From contig JARNMJ010000027.1 in the NCBI GenBank assembly GCA_029432795.1, forward strand, positions 1 to 55,964: a DNA stretch of 55,964 bases. The letters run 5' to 3'. The stretch is from Pontiellaceae bacterium B12219 (GTDB lineage: Bacteria; Verrucomicrobiota; Kiritimatiellia; Kiritimatiellales; Pontiellaceae). The number at the start of each line of letters is the position of its first letter. The first letter of the stretch is position 1. Of this stretch, positions 34,270 to 41,473 are shown in pieces. The notes below the pieces were generated by a model that was not told the origin of the DNA, did no database searches, and saw only the letters and a list, made by a program, of their open reading frames with translations. Made by a program: the position numbers and the translations under genes.

Positions 34270-35153
34270 TCCCGACCCTCCGAACCGGAACCGCTCTGCC
34301 CCACCGTTGCCATATTACCAAATGCATTCCGATTCATCGGCTTGCCAAACTCGCGCGCCTTATTGGAAGTAACAATGGAACGGGCCAGATGCCGCAGCCC
34401 AATCGCCGGAGCAGACTGCGGGGCAAAATGAACCACACTGCGCCGTGCCCGAATGGCATCGCCCACAACGGAATCGTACAGCACGATTCCTGCCGTCTCG
34501 ATGGTACGCCCCAGAAAACGTTTCATGGTTTCGTTCAGGCGTGTGGCGAGGCGGAGTCCCTCCTCTTCCGTTTTCACGCTGTTGATCACCAGCCGGATTT
34601 CAGGCGGAACAGGCTCCGCGGAAAGTATTTTGATGAGCGAATAGGCATCCATCACAGAGGTCGGTTCATTGGCCACCACCACATTGACTTGCGGCATGGC
34701 CTGGAGGAATGCAATGGCTCCGGCCCCGATTCCCGCCTCGGTATCAATAATCAGAAAATCGTAGCCGGCGGAAAACTTAATCAAATCATTAACGAGCATT
34801 TCGCGACGCGACTCGCTCATGGTTGCCATCTCGCGGGCTCCGGATGAGGCCGCTAAAACATCGGGTCCTCCGGGCACCGAAACCACGGCCTGCTCAAGCG
34901 GGCATTCACCATAGACTACATCCTGCAAGGTAAAGACCGGATCAATTCCAATTTGCAGGTCAACATTTGCCAATCCCAGATCCGCATCAAAAAGCAGCAC
35001 ACGATACCCCATTTCAACCAGAGCCACCGAAAGGCCGACTGAAACGACAGTTTTTCCAACGCCCCCTTTTCCACTGCCGATGGCAAGACAACGCAATTGA
35101 CGGGAGACGGCTGCTTCAGTTTTCTGTTCGTTTGATTCCATTTCGTGTTCCAC
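34266..35153 (-). CDS. flhG: MinD-like ATPase FlhG (FleN/YlxH)
   Basis: A 295-residue P-loop ATPase. The deviant Walker A KGGVGKT is at residues 29-35, followed by LLFDADLGLANVDLQIGI and DFLIIDTEAGIG (Walker B-like). Conserved switch regions mark the MinD/ParA family. FlhG controls flagellar number, often with FlhF and often by inhibiting the NtrC-type activator. FlhF is absent here. The start is GTG 35153 or ATG 35141 (MESNEQ), with no decisive ribosome site. Follows flhA by 16 bases. Confidence 0.92.
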   Translation of the reverse strand: MEHEMESNEQKTEAAVSRQLRCLAIGSGKGGVGKTVVSVGLSVALVEMGYRVLLFDADLGLANVDLQIGIDPVFTLQDVVYGECPLEQAVVSVPGGPDVLAASSGAREMATMSESRREMLVNDLIKFSAGYDFLIIDTEAGIGAGAIAFLQAMPQVNVVVANEPTSVMDAYSLIKILSAEPVPPEIRLVINSVKTEEEGLRLATRLNETMKRFLGRTIETAGIVLYDSVVGDAIRARRSVVHFAPQSAPAIGLRHLARSIVTSNKAREFGKPMNRNAFGNMATVGQSGSGSEGRE

Positions 35154-35169
35154 TTCGATCGGGTTTAAA

Positions 35170-37272
35170 TCAGGCAGCTTTAGCTGGTGCAGGAATCATG
35201 TTGATAATATCAACATTTACCCATTCGGGAATCTCGCCCAGCGAAAGAACCGGCAGGGTTTTTATTTCGCACTGCGCCAACTGTTTGGCCAGTCGCCGCA
35301 CGGCAGGGCTGGCGATTAAAACCGGTTCGGCACCGGCTTCGCGGGCGGCCCCGACAGCGGTGCTGATATGATCAAGCACACCACGCGCAAGTTCCGGATC
35401 CATTCGCAATGTGGTGGTTGCTCCAATGGCAGTCCCCGACTCTTTCAACAATTGCTCCAGATCCGGATGCAGACCAATTGCTTTGAGCATGCCGTCCGGA
35501 GTGAGGTAAGGCTGGACAATGGTGCCCCCCAACGCGTGACGGCTGAGCTCCGTCAGCAAACCGATGTCTTTGGTTTGCGCAGCGCTGTCGGCCAGGGTTT
35601 CAAGAATGGTGGGCAGATCACGAATGGATACCTGCTCCTTCAGCAGTTCCTGAAGCACGCGATGTACAGAACCGATTTCCAGTTTATTGGGAATCAATTC
35701 TTCAACCACAGCTTTGTGGTGTTCTTTAACCTGATCAATCAGGTCACTGACATCCTGACGTCCGAGCAGATCGGCGGCATGGGATCGAACGAGTGTGGAC
35801 AGATGCGTGGTGATTACGCTGGCGGAATCAACTAAAGTCAGGCCGCGAGCCTCCGCCATACTGCGTCGTCCTTCCGGCACCCAATAAGCCGCAAAACCAA
35901 AGGAAGGATCCTTCGCTTTCTGAAATCCTTCAAGCTCCACCTCACCGGAGGGGTCAATGGCTAGCAGGCAGCCCGAGGCCATCGTGTAGCGCGCCACCTC
36001 CAACCCTCGCACCAATACGCGATATTCATTACTGGCCAGTCCCATATCATCCTGCACGTTGACCGGCGGAACAATAATTCCCATGGCCTCAGCCACCTGC
36101 TGGCGGACGTTACCGATGCGGTCAATCAGATTTCCGCCCTGCTGGCGATCTACCAGATGAACCAGCCCGAATCCGATCTTCAGTTCCATGGCGGCGATAT
36201 TCAAAATATCTTTATAGGCTTTGGCGGTTGGTTCGGTATTTTTCTTTGCGGCGGCAGGCAGTCCCTTTGCTGCTGACTCGAGCTGTCCGGCAACACCGCC
36301 TGCAGCCAGCGCAGGTTTTGCCCCGTCGCGTTTTTGTTTCACCTTGAGCGCGTAGCCCATTCCGCCGGAAATTCCTCCGATGAGCATGAACGGGAAAAAA
36401 GGCAGCCCCGGCACCAGCCCGGCTGCAACCAGCATACCACCGGTGAGCATCATCGGGCGCGGTTGACAGAAGAGTTGCCCTTTCACTTCCATACCAAGAT
36501 CGCCATCGCTTGTAGCGCGGGTCACAAGTACACCGGCAGCCGTGGAGATGACCAGTGCCGGAATTTGCGACACCAGGCCGTCACCGATGGTGAGGATGGT
36601 ATAGCGCGAAAGTGCTTCGCCGGCCCCCATGCCCTTTTGTGTCATTCCAATGGCAAAACCGGCAATAATGTTCAGAACAATAATAATCAGCCCCGCCATG
36701 GCATCGCCGCTGACAAATTTACTGGCCCCGTCCATCGCCCCGTAGAAATCCGTTTCCTTAACCAGTTTTTCCCGGCGGGCAATCGCTTCTTTCTCGTCGA
36801 TGATGCCCTGATTAAGGTCGGCATCGACACTCATCTGTTTTCCCGGAAGCGCGTCCAGCGTGAAGCGGGCCGCCACTTCGGCAATACGACCGGACCCCTT
36901 TGTGATTACCTTGAAATTGATGACCACGATAATGGCAAAAATGACAAGACCGACCAGATAGTTACCGCCCGCAACAAAATCGCCGAACGATTCAATCACG
37001 TCACCGGCGAAAGCATTGAGCAAAATCTGCCGGGTGGAAGAAACATTCACCGAAAGTCGCATCAGCGTCACAAGCAGCAACACCGTCGGGAAGGAGGAAA
37101 ATTCCAATGGATCCTTGATGCTGATAATATAAACCATCATCAGAATACTGACGGCAATATTGACGACCAGCAGCATGTCGAGCAACGGCGTGGGAATCGG
37201 GATGAACATGACCGCCAGCACCAGCAAAAGGACCAGCGAAGTTACGATATCTGATTTACGAATATTCAACAT
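35170..37272 (-). CDS. flhA: Flagellar export gate protein FlhA
   Basis: A 700-residue inner-membrane export protein. About eight N-terminal TM helices (VTSLVLLLVLAVMFIPIPTP, MLLVVNIAVSILMMVYIISI) carry the FHIPEP-type region FTLDALPGKQMSVDADLNQG. The cytoplasmic domain (~residues 350-700) forms the nonameric ring that binds chaperone-substrate complexes. ATG 37272 is the only sensible start; no Shine-Dalgarno precedes it (ACACGTGGC). The -12 box of its sigma-54 element is 12 bases upstream, so the mRNA is predicted to be leaderless. Confidence 0.97.
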   Translation of the reverse strand: MLNIRKSDIVTSLVLLLVLAVMFIPIPTPLLDMLLVVNIAVSILMMVYIISIKDPLEFSSFPTVLLLVTLMRLSVNVSSTRQILLNAFAGDVIESFGDFVAGGNYLVGLVIFAIIVVINFKVITKGSGRIAEVAARFTLDALPGKQMSVDADLNQGIIDEKEAIARREKLVKETDFYGAMDGASKFVSGDAMAGLIIIVLNIIAGFAIGMTQKGMGAGEALSRYTILTIGDGLVSQIPALVISTAAGVLVTRATSDGDLGMEVKGQLFCQPRPMMLTGGMLVAAGLVPGLPFFPFMLIGGISGGMGYALKVKQKRDGAKPALAAGGVAGQLESAAKGLPAAAKKNTEPTAKAYKDILNIAAMELKIGFGLVHLVDRQQGGNLIDRIGNVRQQVAEAMGIIVPPVNVQDDMGLASNEYRVLVRGLEVARYTMASGCLLAIDPSGEVELEGFQKAKDPSFGFAAYWVPEGRRSMAEARGLTLVDSASVITTHLSTLVRSHAADLLGRQDVSDLIDQVKEHHKAVVEELIPNKLEIGSVHRVLQELLKEQVSIRDLPTILETLADSAAQTKDIGLLTELSRHALGGTIVQPYLTPDGMLKAIGLHPDLEQLLKESGTAIGATTTLRMDPELARGVLDHISTAVGAAREAGAEPVLIASPAVRRLAKQLAQCEIKTLPVLSLGEIPEWVNVDIINMIPAPAKAA

Positions 37273-37283
37273 GCCACGTGTAA

Positions 37284-37299
37284 AGCAGTCCCGATGCCA
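37284..37299 (-). promoter_or_regulatory. Sigma-54 element of the flhA operon
   Basis: TGGCATCGGGACTGCT on the minus strand, GG-N10-GC exact. Predicted +1 at 37273, one base before the flhA ATG. It sits in the 51-base gap after flhB. Confidence 0.85.
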
Positions 37300-37323
37300 G
37301 AGGCGGAAAAGCAGCGCATCACC

Positions 37324-38424
37324 TCATCGGCGCGCCAGTTGTTTCCGGATGCGGGCATCACCCATACGGTAGAGATAGGCCAGCAGCTCGGCAATGGATT
37401 GGTAGTAAGCCGCAGGCACCGGTTTCCCGACTTCAACTTTATTGTACATGGCGCGCGCGAGCGGTTTTCGCTCAATCACAGCAATGCCGTTTTCTTCCGC
37501 GAGCCGCCGAATACGTTTGGCAGACAGGCGTTTACCTTTAGCCACCACAACGGGACCGCCGCCATTGGTTGAATCGTATTTAATAGCAATCGCCAGAAAA
37601 GTCGGATTGGTAATCACCACCGTGGCATCCGGCACAGATGCCATCATACGGGCGGTAGACAATTCGCGCATTTTACGGCGCAGGTGTTGTTTCATTTGCG
37701 GACTGGATTCCTGATTTTTGTGTTCATCCCGCACTTCCTGCTTCGTCATCATGATGCTTTTTTCGAACTTCCGCTTTTCCTTAATCCAGTCGAGAACGGC
37801 TACGAAAGCGAAAAGGATCAGTACGCGCCAGACAATGCGGGAAAACAGGATCATGAACCACTGAAGCGCTTCCGTGATGCTGAGCCGATGCAGGAAAGCC
37901 AGTTCCCCGATGTGCCGGCGTACCACGCCCCACACGACCAGTGAAATCACGATCACTTTCAACATAGACAGCACCAGCTTAACAATGCTGTCTTTGGAAA
38001 AAAGTTCCTTCGCACCGGCGGATGGGCTTAAGGCCTTGAAATTGAGTTTAAGCGCTTCGGTATGAAAAAACGGTTTGGTCTGAGCCACACTGGCAACGAT
38101 CGAGCCGAACATCACCGCCAGTCCGATGGGCATGATGCCGAGCGCACAGAGCAAGGTTCCCTGTGTGATGAGTCCCTGCACCAGGTCGAGATTCCAGTTT
38201 CCCGTAACGTCCACCTGCGTCCAGTTGAGTATGAAACCGGTCAGATAATGCCGAAGCAACGGCAACGTAATCAAAAACACAATGATGGCGCAGGCAATGA
38301 CGGCCACCGTGACAACCTCATTCGAAAGAACCACCTTGCCGTCTTTACGCACCTCCTTTCGCTTCTTCTCGGTGCCACGTTCCGTTTTTCCGTCCGCACC
38401 TTCTTCAGGATAAAGAAATGCCAC
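37324..38424 (-). CDS. flhB: Flagellar export switch protein FlhB with NPTF motif
   Basis: A 366-residue protein: a charged N-tail, four TM helices (residues ~38-215) and the cytoplasmic domain. The autocleavage site, NPTH in nearly all FlhB/YscU proteins, reads NPTF at residues 273-276 (VVITNPTFLAIAIKY). Asn and Pro, where cleavage occurs, are kept, but the His is lost. The rest (GGPVVVAKGKRLSAKRIRRL and VIERKPLARAMYN) is canonical. FlhB with FliK switches export from rod/hook to filament proteins. Confidence 0.94.
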   Translation of the reverse strand: MAFLYPEEGADGKTERGTEKKRKEVRKDGKVVLSNEVVTVAVIACAIIVFLITLPLLRHYLTGFILNWTQVDVTGNWNLDLVQGLITQGTLLCALGIMPIGLAVMFGSIVASVAQTKPFFHTEALKLNFKALSPSAGAKELFSKDSIVKLVLSMLKVIVISLVVWGVVRRHIGELAFLHRLSITEALQWFMILFSRIVWRVLILFAFVAVLDWIKEKRKFEKSIMMTKQEVRDEHKNQESSPQMKQHLRRKMRELSTARMMASVPDATVVITNPTFLAIAIKYDSTNGGGPVVVAKGKRLSAKRIRRLAEENGIAVIERKPLARAMYNKVEVGKPVPAAYYQSIAELLAYLYRMGDARIRKQLARR

Positions 38425-38426
38425 GG

Positions 38427-39209
38427 CTAAACCCCTCCCAGCAGAACATACTTCATGTGTAACAGCATGGTTTCAAATACGTGGTACAGCGGATCGCGGC
38501 CATAGAACAGAAAGATGGTCAGCAGGCCTATCCCCACCGCAAGCCGAATAGGCAGCGACAAAAAAAGCACATTGAATTCCGGAGCCATCTTGGCCATCAG
38601 TCCCATTGCAACAGCAACCAATAATCCCCCAACCATGGATGGCAGCGCAAAACGAACGCCCCAGGCAAAGATGTCGCTCCCGAGCAGCGTGTACATTTCG
38701 AGTAATTCCTTCCGGAACCAGGAAAATCCGGGTGGCAAAACCTGAAAACTCTGCATCACGAGCTTGATCAAAAACAGATGGCCGTCCCATAGCAAAATCA
38801 GCAACGACAGCAGCAAACTGAAGAGCGTACTCACAATAATATCGTCCTCCCCGCTGCCCGGATCCATCATGCGCGCCATCATGAGCGAGCTTTCGCGTCC
38901 GATGATTAAGCCGGTCATATTCAACACAGCAAAAAACATATCACAAACCAATCCCATTGCTGCGCCGAGCAGGAGCTCGCCCAGCAACGCCACCACCAAG
39001 GCTCCGATGGAAGTGATGCTTTGACAGTGTGCCGTCCATTCCGGCGGCAGATGCGAAGCCGCAAACCAGGTCAGCGCAATGGCGATGGCCATGCGAATCC
39101 GCACTGAGATGAGTCTGCGGCCGAAGATGGCGGTCATACCGACAAGCGCGGCAAAGCGAAACAACACCAGCAAAAGGGTAATGGGATAGAGTGGAAGATG
39201 CAGATGCAT
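38427..39209 (-). CDS. fliR: Flagellar export protein FliR
   Basis: A 260-residue membrane protein with about six TM helices (PITLLLVLFRFAALVGMTAI, LLGELLLGAAMGLVCDMFFA and a C-terminal pair). FliR forms the export-gate core complex with FliP5 and FliQ4 and sits at the centre of the MS ring. Order fliO-P-Q-R-flhB is canonical, and it is two bases from flhB. Confidence 0.93.
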   Translation of the reverse strand: MHLHLPLYPITLLLVLFRFAALVGMTAIFGRRLISVRIRMAIAIALTWFAASHLPPEWTAHCQSITSIGALVVALLGELLLGAAMGLVCDMFFAVLNMTGLIIGRESSLMMARMMDPGSGEDDIIVSTLFSLLLSLLILLWDGHLFLIKLVMQSFQVLPPGFSWFRKELLEMYTLLGSDIFAWGVRFALPSMVGGLLVAVAMGLMAKMAPEFNVLFLSLPIRLAVGIGLLTIFLFYGRDPLYHVFETMLLHMKYVLLGGV

Positions 39210-39218
39210 GGCTTCGCC

Positions 39219-39482
39219 CTAAACCGAACCGAACAGTTCAATGATATAATTAAAATAGCCCATCAGCACCGTCAGTTCCCATGGAAGAGCCAACAGCCCC
39301 ACCACCCCCACAACGGCTACTTTGGGAATAAAGGAGAGCGACTGATCTTTGAGCTGCGTCACGGTCTGCAGGATATTCATCAGGACCCCGATGATCACCG
39401 TGGCCAACAGATAAGGCGCCGACAGCTTGGCCGCTGTGACGAGCGTAAAATGACAGATTTCCAGTGCAACTTCAGGCGTCAT
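39219..39482 (-). CDS. fliQ: Flagellar export protein FliQ
   Basis: An 87-residue protein with two TM helices forming a hairpin (KLSAPYLLATVIIGVLMNIL, then FIPKVAVVGVVGLLALPWEL) and the connecting TQLKDQSLSFIPK loop conserved in FliQ/YscS. Four to nine bases separate it from fliP and fliR. Confidence 0.95.
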   Translation of the reverse strand: MTPEVALEICHFTLVTAAKLSAPYLLATVIIGVLMNILQTVTQLKDQSLSFIPKVAVVGVVGLLALPWELTVLMGYFNYIIELFGSV

Positions 39483-39486
39483 CGGC

Positions 39487-40251
39487 TTATCCCATGAAAC
39501 TCGCTAAAATGCCCCGGATCAAAACCGTCCATCCATCGGCCAATACAAAAAACAGAATCTTGATCGGAAGCGATACCATCATCGGCGGCAGCATCATCAT
39601 ACCCAGCGACATCAATACCGTAGCCGTAACCAGATCAATCAGCAGAAACGGAAGATAGATCAGAAAACCGAGTTTAAAAGCGGTTTTAAGCTCACTCAGA
39701 ATAAAGGCCGGAACCAATAGACTCATTTCGGCCTGCTCCATTTCCTGAACCTGCGTTCCGCCCAGCTCCACAAACAAAGCAAATTCTGTTTCGCCGGTTT
39801 GACTGGCCATAAATTTGCGAAGCGGTTTAAAGCCGGCTTCCCAGGCTTTTTCTGCAGAGAGTTCCTGCGCCTGGTATGGCTTGATGGCTTCTTTATCAAT
39901 CTGCTTCCAGACCGGCAGCATAATGAAAACGGTCAGAAAAAGTGACAGACCGGCCAAAACCTGCGTCGGCGGTGCGGACTGGGTTCCAAGTGCGCGCCGC
40001 AGAAAACCGAACACAACCAGAATTCGAGTGAATGAAGTGGAGAGAATTACAAAGGATGGCGCAAGACTGAGCACAGTCAGTAACAGCACAATGCGGATGG
40101 CCTGGCCAAGCCCTTCAGCATCTTCGCCCGGCGTTCCGATCTGAATATTCAACCCCGGTGCTGTCAGCGAACTGGATTGCTGCCCCCAGGCGGAAAAGCA
40201 TGCAGCAAAACAGAGAACCATCAGCAATACGATGCACTTACGCTTCATCAT
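39487..40251 (-). CDS. fliP: Flagellar export protein FliP
   Basis: A 254-residue protein with a cleavable signal (CIVLLMVLCFAACFSAWGQ) and the core ILLLTVLSLAPSFVILSTSF, RILVVFGFLRRALGTQSAPP, ILSELKTAFKLGFLIYLPFL and MSLGMMMLPPMMVSLPIKIL. FliP builds the pentameric export gate with FliR. ATG 40251 follows GAGG-TCGGGA and overlaps the 3' end of fliO by 14 bases. A second ATG immediately follows. Confidence 0.96.
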   Translation of the reverse strand: MMKRKCIVLLMVLCFAACFSAWGQQSSSLTAPGLNIQIGTPGEDAEGLGQAIRIVLLLTVLSLAPSFVILSTSFTRILVVFGFLRRALGTQSAPPTQVLAGLSLFLTVFIMLPVWKQIDKEAIKPYQAQELSAEKAWEAGFKPLRKFMASQTGETEFALFVELGGTQVQEMEQAEMSLLVPAFILSELKTAFKLGFLIYLPFLLIDLVTATVLMSLGMMMLPPMMVSLPIKILFFVLADGWTVLIRGILASFMG

Positions 40252-40534
40252 TCCCGACCTCTTGTTTGAGACTCTTGATGGGAGTGATGGTGTCGCTGCC
40301 CACACCGACGAGGATTTCCTCGCCATCGATTTTCAGCAGTAAAATACTTCGCCGGGTATCGATCGGCAGGCGCTCGATAACCCGCAAACGCTTTTGCGTT
40401 ATCCCCGGCATGGTGCCGCGCCGCTTCAGCCAACAGTAGACCGCATACATCATGCCCAGAACAATCACCAGCGAAACCACCATGCGGATAATTTCCAGGC
40501 TGCCGTCCCCCATTCCCATTCCATTCGTTTCCAT
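40238..40534 (-). CDS. fliO: Flagellar biosynthesis protein FliO
   Basis: A 98-residue single-TM protein (EIIRMVVSLVIVLGMMYAVY) with a basic cytoplasmic segment and VIERLPIDTRRSILLLKIDG with EEILVGVGSDTITPIKSL, the FliO consensus. It stabilises FliP during gate assembly. It heads the fliO-P-Q-R-flhB operon. ATG at 40534 lies 12 bases after the -12 box of the sigma-54 element, and the intervening bases (TTTAATGCAGGC) hold no good Shine-Dalgarno. Confidence 0.88.
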   Translation of the reverse strand: METNGMGMGDGSLEIIRMVVSLVIVLGMMYAVYCWLKRRGTMPGITQKRLRVIERLPIDTRRSILLLKIDGEEILVGVGSDTITPIKSLKQEVGNDEA

Positions 40535-40545
40535 GCCTGCATTAA

Positions 40546-40561
40546 AGCAGGCCCGATGCCA
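40546..40561 (-). promoter_or_regulatory. Sigma-54 element of the fliO operon
   Basis: TGGCATCGGGCCTGCT on the minus strand, identical over 16 bases to the flgF element. Predicted +1 at 40535, one base before the fliO ATG. Confidence 0.85.
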
Positions 40562-40588
40562 TGGAATCAGGCGGCCGAAAAAGGAGGA

Positions 40589-40888
40589 CTACAAAGAGCG
40601 GTTGAGCATGCGCCCCGACTTGGGCGCTTCGCTGCCATAGCCCCGAATCGCTTTCCCTTGCATTTGCCGCTGGCAATGCTCGCGAATCCGCGACCGGATC
40701 AATTCCTTCCACCGATTACTCTGCTTGCGTGCCAGTTCAAAAACGGCATCATTTTCCGGCAGCTGTCGTGCTTGTTTCAACACGGCAAACCGATCTGATA
40801 ATAATTGGTTAAAGGTGTCGAAACGGCCTAGATGGAACGAATGCTCCAGCCGCTCTTCAATTTGTTCGAGCTGTTCAAGCAACGTCAT
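40589..40888 (-). CDS. FliT-like small helical protein
   Basis: A 99-residue, highly charged, helical protein (LLEQLEQIEERLEHSFHLGR, ELARKQSNRWKELIRSRIRE) placed 7 bases after fliS, where the export chaperone FliT usually lies. Size and helix content fit FliT, but the sequence is too diverged to be certain. ATG at 40888 is chosen because the longer frame overlaps fliS almost entirely. FliT would bind FliD and restrain export before hook completion. Confidence 0.6.
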   Translation of the reverse strand: MTLLEQLEQIEERLEHSFHLGRFDTFNQLLSDRFAVLKQARQLPENDAVFELARKQSNRWKELIRSRIREHCQRQMQGKAIRGYGSEAPKSGRMLNRSL

Positions 40889-40895
40889 GCTAACG

Positions 40896-41333
40896 CTAGC
40901 CTGCAAGGCTGATTCTCCCGCTGCCGCGATTACCTGCAGGAGGTTCGGGAGCCAACATAGGGGCCTGCTCAGCCACCTGACTCCAGGCACCTCGAAGGTC
41001 CACCATCATTTCTCTGACATCCCGCACCGGCTGCAGTTCTTTTTTGAGATTAGCCTGACTCAGGTGGGTTGTCATAAAATCATACAGCCGGCTGAGGTTT
41101 TCAGCAATTTCTCCGCCCCGTTCCATATCCAAAGATACGGACAATTCAGTAATCGCATCCTGGGCGTGTCTTAAATGATTTCCGATGGGTTCAATGCGCT
41201 CAGGCCCTTCCAGTTTAAAAGCCTCTTCCGCCTTATCCAAACTGCGAATGCACTCATCGTACACCATCAATACAAGCTCCATCGCGGTAGCGGTATTCAC
41301 TGCTGTTTTCTGATATTGGTTCAATTCTGCCAT
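40896..41333 (-). CDS. fliS: Flagellin export chaperone FliS
   Basis: A 145-residue helical chaperone starting MAELNQYQKTAVNTATAMEL, with VLMVYDECIRSLDKAEEAFK and LRHAQDAITELSVSLDMERG plus LSRLYDFMTTHL, the full FliS signature. It binds the C-terminal helix of flagellin in the cytoplasm. ATG at 41333 follows TAAAGG. The predicted sigma-54 transcript start gives a leader of about 27 bases. A small palindrome (40897-40910) overlaps its stop codon. Confidence 0.93.
   Translation of the reverse strand: MAELNQYQKTAVNTATAMELVLMVYDECIRSLDKAEEAFKLEGPERIEPIGNHLRHAQDAITELSVSLDMERGGEIAENLSRLYDFMTTHLSQANLKKELQPVRDVREMMVDLRGAWSQVAEQAPMLAPEPPAGNRGSGRISLAG
40897..40910. repeat. Palindromic core TAGCCTGCAAGGCT at the fliS stop codon
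   Basis: AGCCT-GCA-AGGCT. The same 14 bases recur at 42067-42080 inside the NtrC-type regulator gene. Confidence 0.4.
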
Positions 41334-41370
41334 GACCTTTACATCCTTCTTTCTGATCTGCTCTTTTGTA

Positions 41371-41386
41371 AGCAGTCCAGATGCCA
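41371..41386 (-). promoter_or_regulatory. Sigma-54 element of fliS
   Basis: TGGCATCTGGACTGCT on the minus strand, GG-N10-GC exact. Predicted +1 at about 41360, 27 bases before the fliS ATG. Confidence 0.8.
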
Positions 41387-41473
41387 TGGAAAACAAACAC
41401 TGGAAGAATGTATCTGATGCCCGGTTTGACTCAGCCCTTCAACCAACAGCCCGTCATGCGAACCGCAGACCTC

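Noticed and set aside
36334-37254. 306-codon plus-strand frame opposite flhA
   Set aside because: Antisense to the conserved FlhA membrane region; composition (His, Arg, Asn, Asp) is typical of a shadow frame.
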